NCBI RefSeq assembly: GCF_013373865.1
Contig: NC_050472.1
Span: 10,919,413-10,983,412, forward strand
DNA: 64,000 bases
Reading direction: 5' to 3'
DNA from: Monomorium pharaonis
Taxonomy: Eukaryota > Arthropoda > Insecta > Hymenoptera > Formicidae
The position numbers and the translations under genes are program-made. Positions 38,132-48,484 of the stretch are shown here, one piece after another. Within the stretch, counting starts at the first letter, position 1. Each line of letters starts with the position of its first letter. Below the pieces are notes generated by a model, which saw only the letters and a list, made by a program, of their open reading frames with translations, did no database searches and was not told the origin of the DNA.

Positions 38132-40711
38132 CATCTCAATTCGGAAGAACGACAGGCACTCACACGGATATGCGAAGAATACCAAGATACCTTCCACCTA
38201 AGTGGAGAACCACTGACATGCACTGCAGCAGTGAAACACGAGATACGTACACAAGCCGACTCATCGCCGGTCAACGTACGGCCGTATCGCCTCCCCGCAA
38301 GGCATAAGGAAGAGGTGAATACACAGATAAAACAAATGCTGCATGATGGCATTATCAAAGCCAGCACGAGCCAATGGAATGCGCCACTGCTAGTGGTACC
38401 CAAAAAGGCCGACTCGTCTGGAAAACCGAAGCTCCGAATCGTGATCGACTTCCGAAAACTAAATGATCTAACAATTGGCGATTCTTTTCCCCTACCCAAT
38501 ATTGAGGAAATATTAGATCAGCTGGGAAACGCCAAATATTTTTCGACGCTAGACTTAGCGTCAGGGTATCATCAGATACCGATGGCTGAGCCAGATAAAC
38601 AAAAGACAGCGTTCTCGACACCATACGGACATTATGAATATAATCGGATGCCCTTTGGATTAAAAAATGCGCCAGCCACATTCCAGAGGCTGATGAACTC
38701 GGTACTCATGGGAATTCAAGGACTCAGATGCCTAGTATATCTCGATGACATAGTGATATACGGATCGAGTTTAAGCGACCATAATAAACGCCTAACAGAA
38801 GTATTGCAACGCCTACGAGAAGCGAACTTAAAATTGCAACCGGACAAGTGCGAATTCCTGCGCAAGGAAGTAAATTACCTAGGACACGTAATTTCCGAAA
38901 ATGGAATATCGCCCGACCCGGCAAAATTGCAAGCTATAGAAGATTTTCCGGAGCCCAAAAAGGTCAAAGATATCCAATCATTTATAGGCCTGGCCGGATA
39001 TTACAGAAAATTTATTAGCAATTTTTCCAAGATCGCTAAACCATTAACAAAACTAACAAAAAAGACGGAAACATTCGCGTGGACTGCCGAACAGCAAATA
39101 GCTTTCAACACATTAAAAGAAAAATTAACTACGGCGCCCGTACTTCAATACCCAGATTTTACAAAAGAATTCAACGTGACTACCGACGCCTCAGATTATG
39201 CAATAGGAGCCGTACTGTCACAGGGACCGATAGGAAAAGACCGTCCCATTGCTTACGCGAGCAGAATATTAAACCGCGCCGAGCAAAACTACAGCACGAC
39301 AGAGAAAGAATTACTTGCAATAGTATGGGCTGTAAAACACTTTCGGCCTTATGTCTATGGGACAAAATTCAAAATCGTAACTGACCACAAACCCCTTATA
39401 TGGTTATTTAACGTAAATGACCCCGGATCAAGATTGATCCGATGGCGATTAAAACTGGAGGAATATGACTATGAAATTATTCATAAGGCCGGTCGAGCGA
39501 ACGCGAACGCCGACGCGCTAAGTCGCAACGTGAAGCAGGAAGCTCACGTTACCAAAGCAGCTGATAAAATCCTCACACTAGACGAAGACGGCGAATACGC
39601 ACGTGCATCTACAGAAGATGAAAAGGAAGAAGACAACGTATGCGAACCAGCATACACAGAAGAAAAGAAAAAACAAATTCTATACGAATATCATGATGCA
39701 CCTACGGGAGGGCACCAAGGAATTGAGAGGACAATAAAAAGAATACGATTGACACATAATTGGCCCGGATTAACGGCCGATGTAGAGCGATACATTAAAA
39801 AATGTGAGCTTTGTCAGAAAAATAAACTTTCTCGGAGAATAAAAGCCCCTCTTGTCGTCACGGACACGCCTAGCCGACCTTTCGAAAAATGTGCACTGGA
39901 TATAGTGGGACCACTAACAATAACGAAAAATGAAAATCGGTACCTACTGACATTCCAAGACCATCTTACAAAATTTAGTAAAGCAATACCTATACCGAAC
40001 CAGGAAGCAAATACCGTGAGCAAAGAATTTGTCACGAAGATCGTCCTGGAATACGGAACGCCAGAATACGTACTGACAGACCAAGGCACTAACTTCCTGA
40101 GCGAAATTTTCAAGAATACGTGCAAGCTACTAAAGATAAATAAAATTCAGACTACCGCATACCATCCCGAAAGCAATGGTATCCTCGAGCGATCACATCG
40201 GACCTTAGCAGAATACCTGCGACATTATATAAATAAGGACCAAACCGATTGGGACGAATGGATCCCGTACGCGATGCACACGTATAATACAACGCCTCAT
40301 ACGGCGACAGAGTATACACCGTTTGAATTAATCTACGGTCGACAGGCAGAACTGCCGACGGCCCTGACAAAACCGCCTAAACCTACCTACAACTACGACG
40401 ATTACGCGCAGGAATTACGGGAAAGGTTAAGAGCCACTAATCGTGTCGCACGCGAAAATATAAAAGACGAAAAGGCCAAGGCCAAGACGCAGTACGATAA
40501 AAAGACAAAAGAAATAAGATTTAAAGTCGGCGAAAAAGTATTACTTTATGACGAAACGCTCCGACGCGGAAGATCGAAAAAACTCGACGCGCAATGGACC
40601 GGACCGTATACGGTAACCGAAAAACATTCTAACATAAATTATACAATAAAGCGGGGGAGGACAACGACGCGCGTACACGTAAACCGTCTGAAACCGTTTA
40701 TTGAGGCCTAA
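38132..40711 (+). CDS. pol: Pol (RT, RNase H, integrase), errantivirus copy 2
   Basis: Same domain order as copy 1: reverse transcriptase with YLDD (about 38737), RNase H (TTDASDYAIG, about 39178), the integrase HHCC head and DDE core (LDIVGP, LTDQGTNF, PESNG) and the GPY/F module. No ATG precedes the conserved N-terminal region. Relative to gag the frame is shifted by one base, because the spacer has one base fewer than copy 1 near 38126. Plain readthrough of the gag UGA would therefore stop at a TAA about 85 nt on. The pol frame is open back only to just before the gag stop, and no convincing slippery heptamer is seen there. Confidence 0.9.
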   Translation, partial: HLNSEERQALTRICEEYQDTFHLSGEPLTCTAAVKHEIRTQADSSPVNVRPYRLPARHKEEVNTQIKQMLHDGIIKASTSQWNAPLLVVPKKADSSGKPKLRIVIDFRKLNDLTIGDSFPLPNIEEILDQLGNAKYFSTLDLASGYHQIPMAEPDKQKTAFSTPYGHYEYNRMPFGLKNAPATFQRLMNSVLMGIQGLRCLVYLDDIVIYGSSLSDHNKRLTEVLQRLREANLKLQPDKCEFLRKEVNYLGHVISENGISPDPAKLQAIEDFPEPKKVKDIQSFIGLAGYYRKFISNFSKIAKPLTKLTKKTETFAWTAEQQIAFNTLKEKLTTAPVLQYPDFTKEFNVTTDASDYAIGAVLSQGPIGKDRPIAYASRILNRAEQNYSTTEKELLAIVWAVKHFRPYVYGTKFKIVTDHKPLIWLFNVNDPGSRLIRWRLKLEEYDYEIIHKAGRANANADALSRNVKQEAHVTKAADKILTLDEDGEYARASTEDEKEEDNVCEPAYTEEKKKQILYEYHDAPTGGHQGIERTIKRIRLTHNWPGLTADVERYIKKCELCQKNKLSRRIKAPLVVTDTPSRPFEKCALDIVGPLTITKNENRYLLTFQDHLTKFSKAIPIPNQEANTVSKEFVTKIVLEYGTPEYVLTDQGTNFLSEIFKNTCKLLKINKIQTTAYHPESNGILERSHRTLAEYLRHYINKDQTDWDEWIPYAMHTYNTTPHTATEYTPFELIYGRQAELPTALTKPPKPTYNYDDYAQELRERLRATNRVARENIKDEKAKAKTQYDKKTKEIRFKVGEKVLLYDETLRRGRSKKLDAQWTGPYTVTEKHSNINYTIKRGRTTTRVHVNRLKPFIEA

Positions 40712-40947
40712 CTCGCGGTCAAAAGAGAGGATAAAAAACATGCTCACATGCACGCACATACACAATAAAAAGAAAAAAGAGAAATATAATAAATAAAAAA
40801 GAATTAGACTCACCAAAACGAAGACCGCCAACCAGGAACATAATCCATAACAGCAAAAGAGGATACACTATACACTAAAACTAAACTAAACACTAAAACT
40901 AAACTACACACTACAAACTACTATACTACAAAGTATCTATGCACGGA

Positions 40948-41439
40948 TTAGTCAACCGCGTCCATGTCTGGATCCTCCGGCGGAAGATCCAGATGAGGCA
41001 AGTCCCCCTCGCGCAAATATTGATCCACGGCAAACTCGAACTCCAGATCGAGGTCACCACCGAATTCTTCACTATAATCATTAGTTAAAAAACGAGCAAG
41101 CAAAGGGGCGGGCATCAAAATTTCCCCAAGCTCGTCGGTCGGAAAACACTCGGAGAACACCTCGCCCTCCGCACCGGCGGGAACAAACATTTCGGACTCC
41201 CGAGAAAGGTCCATGAATAAATCTAAACCTCCATAAGGAGCACTATCAGGGTTTGATAAATGTTCAAACCCACTAACGAGCAATGGCTCAGCGGCACCTG
41301 TACACTCCTCATCAACGGACGAAAAACTTTCGTCCAAAAGAGCCACAGTGTCAAGATCACTGAAATCGTCGAAACTGTTCTCACTCTCCTCAGCACTCTC
41401 TTCACTGGAAGACGCGAAGAAAAACTCACGACGAGACAT
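40948..41439 (-). CDS. Conserved antisense acidic ORF, errantivirus copy 2
   Basis: 163 codons from MSRRE on the minus strand; a further in-frame ATG gives 27 more residues, but the MSR start matches copy 1. It is rich in Glu, Asp, Ser and Leu. Shared blocks with 13557-14030 include DFSDLDT, GFEHL, FMDLS/LMDCS and DLDLEFEFAVDQYLREGDLP followed by EDP. The size, position, strand, start and end motifs are conserved while much of the middle has diverged, as in a protein with a few functional patches. A minus-strand AATAAA at 40696-40701 corresponds to that of copy 1. Confidence 0.65.
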   Translation of the reverse strand: MSRREFFFASSSEESAEESENSFDDFSDLDTVALLDESFSSVDEECTGAAEPLLVSGFEHLSNPDSAPYGGLDLFMDLSRESEMFVPAGAEGEVFSECFPTDELGEILMPAPLLARFLTNDYSEEFGGDLDLEFEFAVDQYLREGDLPHLDLPPEDPDMDAVD

Positions 41440-41821
41440 GATTATAAAAAACAAGCAAACGCACGAACAGATAGCCGACAAGAGACTAAAGGACCGGATC
41501 GTCCAGAGAAGAAAAGACACACGAAAAAAGGTGTAAATAGATAACAGGATGCAACGCTAAGCATACGATAAAAAATGAGGAATCAACGAGATACACAGGC
41601 AACGGAAACGAAAATATGACACATTTCGAAGTGCGAAATGATAAACGATACAAATTGGAGAATTCTTTTCCGCTCCCATCTGAACTTGAGAATCCTTTTC
41701 CGCTCCCACGGTCCCACAACGATCACATATAAAAATACTTTTGTAGCAAGTAAAAATAATATATACAAAAAAAAAAAAAAAAATTTTTTTTTTTTTTTTA
41801 AATAAAACAAAATAATTACAG

Positions 41822-43613
41822 ATTTATAATCTGGGTGACGCTAAGTTCCGCAGAAGACCCGGACATGAAGGCACCGTATGAAATAGAAAAATTTACGCAC
41901 CATCCAGGGATATATTTTGAAAAGCTAGGAGGATTACATCAGGTTGAATCCTTCTGGAAAGTGGTCATCAAGATAGACGTGACGACACTATCAAAACGAC
42001 TCGCACAGGTAGAAAAATACGTACGCAAAACGGATAATCTATGCAAAATGATAGCAGTCATAGGGAAAGAAACATGCGAAAATTTACACAGCGTTATTGC
42101 AAAAGGGTGTGAAAGAACTAATAAATTAATAGAACGCATAAACTCAACATACAATACAAGAATACACAAAAGAGGATTAATCGACGGGATAGGATCAGTC
42201 GCAAAATCATTGTTTGGTACGATGGACGCAAACGATGAAAAATTAATTAACGAACAACTAACGGTATTACACGACTCACAGGAATTAAACAAACACGCAA
42301 TAAAAAACCAAATAAAAATAATGCAAGCCACTATCGCTCACATTGATAACAGTGAAAGAACTATCCGACAAAACGAAAATACTCTCGCGGACGCGACAGA
42401 CAAACTAAGAACAAAATTATTAGAAGACGAACGCCAAAGTAACTTACACGAAAATTTTATAATAATTAACGCGGTACTGTCTGATCTAACACGCGACGCG
42501 GAAGACGTACTAGAATATTTAACGTTTTTAAAAGAAGGAATTCTGCATCCTCGGTTAACACCTATATCAATAATAATAGAATCACTTAAAGACGCTAGCT
42601 CGCAATTGCCCGAAGGACTCTACTTCCCATTCAGAATAAAAAAGAATGAATGGTCGACAATAGAGAAATTTGCGACAGTAGGCGCATACTGCGATCAAAT
42701 AAATATATATACTATTTTACGATTCCCTCTAATTTCGATGCCAAAATACGAAATACTAAGTGTAATTCCGCTACCTATCCCAAGTCAGAACAACATTTTT
42801 TCGTTCGTAGAAATTAACAATCCCCTGATTGCAATAGACACAGAACAGCGTACTTACATAACCCTCGCAAAGAACGACCTGCGGAAATGCATAGAGATAA
42901 ATACCGAATACCTATGCACGGAAAATCACCCCGTATATCGAATAAACCCAGACTCTATCTGCGAGATAAAAATGTATCTAGAAACGAAAGATCATTATAA
43001 AAATTGTAACATAAAAAATGCGACGTCGAACCACAGTCTTTGGATAGCGTTAAGTAATTCACACTCGTGGCTATACTCGTCACCACGAAAGCAAGTAATT
43101 ACTCTACATTGTAAAGACCATGGAAAAATAAAGGAAACAATTGAAAAAGTAGGTAAAATTACATTAAAAAATAACTGTAAGTTAGTGACAGAAAATACAA
43201 TTATAAGATCACCCAAGATGTCACATGAGACAAGAGTAGAATCATATCTCCCTCAGTATAATATTTCACTACTACAGAAGCCTGGTTTAGAAAACGATAC
43301 AGGTCTCAAAGAAATAAAATTAAAAAATATTATACCAAATCCGACGGAATTAAAAAATTCCAAGGATAAATTAGAGGAGATAGACAACGAACTAGATAAA
43401 AATTCAAGTTCGATTTTTCAGTCGCCACACTTTATTTTTCCAATGGCGACAAGCGGAACAACAATTGTAATAATAATAATAGCCGTAGTAATAGGATTTA
43501 TTATAATAAAAAAGAAAAAACGGAATAACAATAAGCGGGTGACATTAGATATAGATACAGAATATACGATACCGAGATCTATCCTAAAACGAAGCAACAG
43601 CACACGTTTCTAA
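41822..43613 (+). CDS. env: Envelope glycoprotein main exon, errantivirus copy 2
   Basis: Starts after the acceptor AATTACAG (ending 41821). With the 23-nt leader exon it gives 605 codons including the stop. The first ATG in this frame lies after the signal-peptide region, so an unspliced start would give a protein without a proper signal. It has the same KR site followed by a glycine-rich fusion-peptide-like segment (GLIDGIGS), conserved cysteines, a membrane span near the C-terminus (about 43465-43510) and a longer, basic cytoplasmic tail than copy 1. It is an errantivirus/baculovirus F-type glycoprotein. Confidence 0.87.
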
Positions 43614-43879
43614 CACAAAAAACATATATATATATATGTATATATATGTAATAGTAATTAACAACTATATGTAATAGTAATTATTATATATATCATATAC
43701 AATTTGATCCATTATTTCCTGCGGGAAAAAACGTGGCATTAGTTTGCACAGCTCTACGTCTCGGATTAACAAAATCAGACCACACGATATATCGCGTTAC
43801 ACCGGAACCAAAGAATCAAAAAACTTATTTCTGCAAATTTCGCTCACACACCGGATGTGCATAGCTGAATTGACTATGA

Positions 43880-43941
43880 CCATATATGGCCCGATTTAGG
43901 GAATTACACCCCACCACTTCCATTCCTACGAGATTATAAAA
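43880..43941 (+). promoter_or_regulatory. CArG box plus TATA box upstream of the Cys-rich ORF, copy 2
   Basis: CCATATATGG (43880-43889) and TATAAAA (43935-43941) lie 55 bp apart start to start, against 56 bp in copy 1. The TATA box is 162 bp before the ORF start. Confidence 0.55.
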
Positions 43942-44096
43942 ACTGACGACCCAATCGAGCCCCAAAGACTCGATACTGTCGTTACGATAAACAAAGTTCA
44001 AGCTCAAGAACAACAGCAGCAGCCAGGCGGAACCAGCCCCGCAAATTACCCCGGTGACATAGAGTTTACAACACACACACCAACTCCAAGGACAGG

Positions 44097-44501
44097 ATGA
44101 AAATTCCTGTGGAATTTGAACTCAGCCAGCCCATCGATGGAGTGCGCCCATTGGACCACCCAGAAAGATACGAAAGACTTCTACGAAGCATCTGCCTCCA
44201 ACCAACAGAGAGATGTCTAGTGGAAACAGAGTTTCCTTGGAGAAGATGGTGCCGAAGCTGTTATCGCCAACGATACCGGCTTTATTGCACCATACGAGAT
44301 CCATCGGCACACGGATACCGGACGCAACTCTCACCTGACGAACATTGGGAAACGATCACCGAGTGTTTCAAATGCGGAAAAGTGTTAATGAACGTGTGCC
44401 CTGCCAGAAACTGCCGGAAGTGCATCGAGATATTCCTCGACGAAGAAGAGGCCGTAAACGAGACCCTGGACATGAACATGTTCAGTTTTGAAAGATTTTA
44501 A
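44097..44501 (+). CDS. Cys-rich accessory protein after env, errantivirus copy 2
   Basis: 134 residues, homologous along most of its length to 16392-16814, with the same MKIP start and the same three CxxC pairs (WCRSCYR, CFKCGKVL, CRKC). The C-terminal 15 residues differ. Retention of every cysteine pair despite overall divergence points to a zinc-binding fold. Function unknown. Confidence 0.75.
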   Translation: MKIPVEFELSQPIDGVRPLDHPERYERLLRSICLQPTERCLVETEFPWRRWCRSCYRQRYRLYCTIRDPSAHGYRTQLSPDEHWETITECFKCGKVLMNVCPARNCRKCIEIFLDEEEAVNETLDMNMFSFERF

Positions 44502-44675
44502 AACCTGTGTGTACGCGAATCTGAGAACGAGCAATACCAGCTACGAATGGTATGTAATTATTAGTATAAAACAATAAAGAAATAGCGATTAGTATATAGT
44601 GTTTCACTAAGGAAAAGCGATAAGATAGCGTAAACTATTAGTTGCGAAAACTCAGCCCCTCGTTTTCTTTTCAAT

Positions 44676-44687
44676 AAGGGGGAGGGA
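44676..44687 (+). other. Polypurine tract, copy 2
   Basis: AAGGGGGAGGGA before the 3' LTR, identical to copy 1. Confidence 0.85.
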
Positions 44688-45219
44688 TGTTGTGAGTGCG
44701 CGACACTCACACAAACTCTACTTGTAATAACGAGAAGGGTGTCAAGTGACACCTCGCGCGACGACACCGTCCGGCCTTGCTACCGGGCATCGCACCGGCC
44801 TTCACACCGGACATCACACCGAGCTACATATCCGGTTACTCATTTGGCCACCCGAAATCTCCTGATTTCCGGTGGAATGCGCCTAGCTAGCAATTGCTGG
44901 CTAAGCTAGTGCACGGGCCAAAGGCCCGTGACCGCGAGTGACACCCCTTGGTAACAAGCCGAAAGGCTGAGTATATAAAGACCGCGGAAAGAGAACGAGT
45001 GGGCTCATAATCAATAATAATAGCGACGAGTATATGTCGCTCGTCGAAACTACAAACTAGACGAAGTAACTCATCTTTCGGGTTCGCTAACGAAAACTGT
45101 ACAGGAAGAGTAAATATATATCTCTTGTTATTAACTCTCGGCGTTATCTCTTGGAAACCTGATCCCGAGGAGTCATCGGCAGCGGTCCCGCACTGTATCC
45201 CGAGACCAGGGATACAACA
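44688..45219 (+). repeat. 3' LTR, errantivirus copy 2
   Basis: 532 bp; retains the 10 bp missing from the 5' LTR. Followed by the duplication GTTT. Confidence 0.92.
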
Positions 45220-45223
45220 GTTT

Positions 45224-46070
45224 TATCAAAAAATTTATGTGCATTGCAGTTATATTTTTAACATATGTATGTGTTGCTTATTTTATTACAAAGTGAAAGA
45301 GTGCATTGTTATACACTCCTTGCATTACATTATTAACCCTTTGTTGAGACTAATACAAGTTCTAATACTAATGAATGCAACTAATCTGATACATTAACTA
45401 GCCAAATCTTGATATTTCATGTTTAAAAAGAAATTAGTATGAAAGCGTAAGATATTGTATGAATCAATGTTCTTGGGTTGAGGCTTTCTAAATTAGATTA
45501 TATAAATACTACTGTGAACAAGTGCTGTTTGCATGGTTATTACGACATTGAAATAATCTCTAAATATTAAAAATTTCAATGTTCAGCTTGGGAAAATTCA
45601 TGAAGAAAATTTTATTGAATCTATGTCTATTCAATGTGCTATTTTGCCCGGTTATGCATTTTACTTACGAGTTGTCCAGGATATACATATTTACAATTAA
45701 GTAAAATGGTTTAATTAATTGGACTAAGTTAAATTTTTAAATTATTATTATTTTTGTAAATTGTGTTATTTTATATTGTTTGTTGTGTTTAAAATTTTTT
45801 CTAATGTATGCTTGTTACATTAAATATATGATTAAAATTATGTAAATAAATAAAATTCCTAACAAATCACATGTCACTGTAAAATGATATAGTGTCATGG
45901 AAATCGTCATTTCTTAGTTAATTATTTGTGTATACTTACTAATATGTTATATTTAAAAAAATGTGTTTATGTATATGTATATGTTAGATAGTTAATTTAT
46001 TCAGTTAAGGCGATGCTGAACAGGTCTATTTTACCAATTAAGCGTAATAATTTTTATTACACGGTTTTCT
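45224..46070. other. AT-rich non-coding DNA
   Basis: No gene or repeat recognised. Confidence 0.5.
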
Positions 46071-46965
46071 TCTTATTGATTGCACAGAATTAAAAATCCT
46101 TTTCCAGAATTAAAGTATAGACAATAACGCACTCCGGTTGCTACAATTTCATATGAAAAACGCGAAAAATTAAAAAATTACAGTTTTGTTATCGACTCCT
46201 GCAGTCGACTCGTGAAAACATTTGCTGCGTATAAAAGTTTTAGACTTTGTACGTATAAGACATGTAGACACCGGAATCGGCATTAGAAGAAAGAACAAGA
46301 CAGTGCTTTTAGAAACGAGTTAAGAGCTCTAGTATAAGAGAAAACCGTATAATAAAATTTCCTTGTATGCGTGCGGAAGCGGTGTAAAGAGTGAGACAAA
46401 GCTACTAGTTTAGTTGTTGGATATCACGGTAGGCGGTGTTGTAATCAAATGTGCAGTGAAGCGCATCGCTGGATCGTAGGATAACTTATTTTAGGCTTTC
46501 TAATTTTTTTTTGTTTTTCATATAAAATGTTGCAAGCGGACTGCGTTATTGTCTATACTTTCATTCTGGAAAAGGATTTTTAATTTTGTGTAGTCAATAA
46601 AAAGATTTTTGAAAATTAGGTCACACTATTACTCTAGGACTTTCTGGTACGATACTCTTTCTTACACTAAAGTTTCTAATACATTTCTGAAGGTACTTTT
46701 CTGAAAGTATTATTCTTGTTATTCCGATGGTGCTTATTATTTTATATGTATAAAGTATAAACGTATAAAGTTTCAATTTATTTGCAACAAATGTTACGAG
46801 TCAACCGCAGAAGTCGATAACAATTATAATTTTCTAATTTTTTTTCGTATTTCATAGAAAATTGTTGCCTGTGTATTTTGCTATTGTTTAATTTTGTTAT
46901 TGTCTATTGTTTAATTATGGAAAAGGATTTATATTTCTGTGTAGTCAGTAAAAAGATTTTTGCAA
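46071..46965. repeat. Inverted-repeat element with an extra internal inverted copy
   Basis: The left end (CACAGAATTAAAAATCCTTTTCCAGAATTAAAG..., about 46071-46235) recurs inverted at about 46500-46600 (about 95 bp, good match) and again inverted and longer at about 46786-46965. The long version also shares GTTATCGACT(C/T)CTGC and ACTCGT. It is non-coding. One short element inside or next to a larger, older relative explains the three ends. Confidence 0.6.
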
Positions 46966-46984
46966 GGAATCTATATACTGAAAT

Positions 46985-47450
46985 AATTAATAAGTCAATG
47001 AAATAAATTATGGCCTATACGGTCTACATCAGATCTTGGTGATGATTATAATTTGTCTATTAAATTAAATTAAATTTCTTGGCTTTATTTTAAAAACTGA
47101 AAATTAATTTATTTCAAAAAATAATATCCTATGCCTCGGTGGTCAAATTGGCTAGACGCTCGCACGGAATGATGGGAGATTCGAGTTTGAACCCTGGCTG
47201 AGGTATTATTTTTTGTAATAAATTTAGTTTTTCTGGAAAAAGAGAAGGGGGGATTTTAAGATGCTCCCGAGCATCAATATTTGACTTAGTAGCTGCGTTT
47301 TCTGATGAAACCTATTAGCGCGCGAATTAAAATAAAGTCAAGAAATTTAATTTAATTTAATAGACAAATTATAATTATCGCTAAATTTGATGTAGATTGT
47401 ATTGACCATAATTTACTTCATTGACTTATTGAATATAGTAACGGTTGTAA
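46985..47450. mobile_element. Inverted-repeat element enclosing a tRNA-like sequence
   Basis: About 110-bp arms (about 46985-47093 and 47335-47450) share AATAAGTCAATGAA(A/G)TAAATTATGG and AATTTGTCTATTAAATTAAATTAAATTTCTTG in inverted orientation. The space between them holds the tRNA-like sequence at 47134-47203. There is no ORF. Confidence 0.6.
47134..47203 (+). repeat. tRNA-like sequence
   Basis: 70 nt with a seven-pair acceptor-like stem (CCTCGGT with GCTGAGG, including G-U pairs), an A-box-like TTGGCTAGACG and a B-box-like GAGTTTGAACC. The anticodon stem-loop is not canonical and the T stem has a mismatch. It is probably a tRNA-derived repeat or pseudogene, related to 389-467 through TCAAATTGGC. 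Confidence 0.45.
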
Positions 47451-47821
47451 AAAATTTATTTGTATGAAACAATTAAATAAATAATTATAAATTTGGGATA
47501 TTGTACATTAAATATAAAAATATCAAAATGTAATGTATTTATTTTATAAGTCACTATAAAATATACTGTAGTATAATTATAATTATGTAATTATGTAATA
47601 ATTATTATACATAGAGTACATAAAAATGACAGAAAAATAGAGTACATGAATATATTTTTCTGACAGAGTAGAGTACATTTTATCAAATTATAAAAAACAA
47701 AACAATCTTATGCGCTAAACTTTCACGCTATACTTTCTCTATAGAAATTTCTATAATTTAATAAAATGTATTCTACTCTGTCAGAAAAGTAGACTGTACT
47801 ACATGATATACATTATTTTTT

Positions 47822-47930
47822 TCTGGACTAATTTTATGAAATACATACATTTGTCACAGATGGGTTCAGTAACATAACTGAACCCATCTGTAACAAATGT
47901 TTTTATTTCATAAAACTAGTCCAAAAAAAA
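47822..47930. repeat. Hairpin of about 109 bp
   Basis: TGGACTAATTTTATGAAAT... and its inverted match ...ATTTCATAAAACTAGTCCA enclose a tighter stem, ACAGATGGGTTCAGT with ACTGAACCCATCTGT. It would lie in the 3' UTR of the minus-strand exon at 47939-48349 and supplies an AATAAA on that strand. Confidence 0.7.
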
Positions 47931-47938
47931 TTATCTTA

Positions 47939-48349
47939 TTACGGTTTGTACGGTGCATATTGTGCGTATGTTGCGGGTTGTGTGGGTTGTGTGTATGGTG
48001 TCGGTTGTGTGGGTTGTGTGTATGGTGTCGGCGGTACAGGTACAGATTGTGTAGGTTGTGCATATGGTGCGTATGGTGCTGGTTGTGTAGGTTGTGTGAG
48101 TTGTGTGTATGATACATATGGTGCTGGCGGTACGGATTGTCCGGGTACAGGTTGTGCGTATGGTACGGGTTGTGTAGGTTGTGTGGGTTGTGTGTATGAT
48201 ACATATGATACTGGCGGTGCGGATTGTCCGGGTTGTGCGTATGGTTGTGCGGCCGGTGCTTGTTTCCACGTTTCTTTTTTGCGAGCCCACAAGATTTTAT
48301 CTTTGTTTTTTTTCTTTACGTACTGCCTATGAACTTGTTGCTTTATATG
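47939..48349 (-). CDS. Putative terminal exon, Pro/Gln/Thr/Tyr-rich protein
   Basis: On the minus strand, TTTTTTTTACAG precedes an exon of exactly 137 codons ending in TAA. It begins with a basic part (QYVKKKNKDKILWARKKETWKQ) and continues with about 100 residues of degenerate YTQPTQP/PYAQP repeats, a low-complexity, disordered-looking tail. AATAAA lies shortly after the stop, within a hairpin. The exon starts in phase 0, as does the end of exon 2 of the minus-strand gene at 51109-52399, so the two could belong together with the transposon at 48485-50963 sitting in an intron. That link is conjecture. Host gene or old mobile gene cannot be decided. Confidence 0.45.
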   Translation of the reverse strand, partial: HIKQQVHRQYVKKKNKDKILWARKKETWKQAPAAQPYAQPGQSAPPVSYVSYTQPTQPTQPVPYAQPVPGQSVPPAPYVSYTQLTQPTQPAPYAPYAQPTQSVPVPPTPYTQPTQPTPYTQPTQPATYAQYAPYKP

Positions 48350-48484
48350 CTGTAAAAAAAATTTATTTATTTAAAAACATAAAGAAATTTATTAATGTAA
48401 CTTAAATTTTAATAATTTTTACTTATTTTATTAAAAATATAATAGTAATAATAAAATATGTAATTTTATAATGTTACATTAATT

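Larger units (their letters stand above)
34756..45219 (+). mobile_element. Errantivirus (Gypsy with env), copy 2
   Basis: A 10,464-bp provirus of the same lineage as copy 1 but clearly diverged, with target duplication GTTT (34752-34755 and 45220-45223). Gene order is the same: gag-protease, pol, antisense ORF, env, Cys-rich ORF. All ORFs are open. Differences are a 10-bp deletion in the 5' LTR, one base fewer between the gag stop and pol so that pol is no longer in the gag frame, and a GC rather than GT donor after the env leader exon. It lies 32 bp beyond the foldback element. Confidence 0.92.

Noticed and set aside
47897..48332. Cys/Gly/Val-rich plus-strand ORFs
   Set aside because: Antisense shadow of the Pro/Gln/Thr/Tyr-rich minus-strand exon, which has splice and poly(A) signals.
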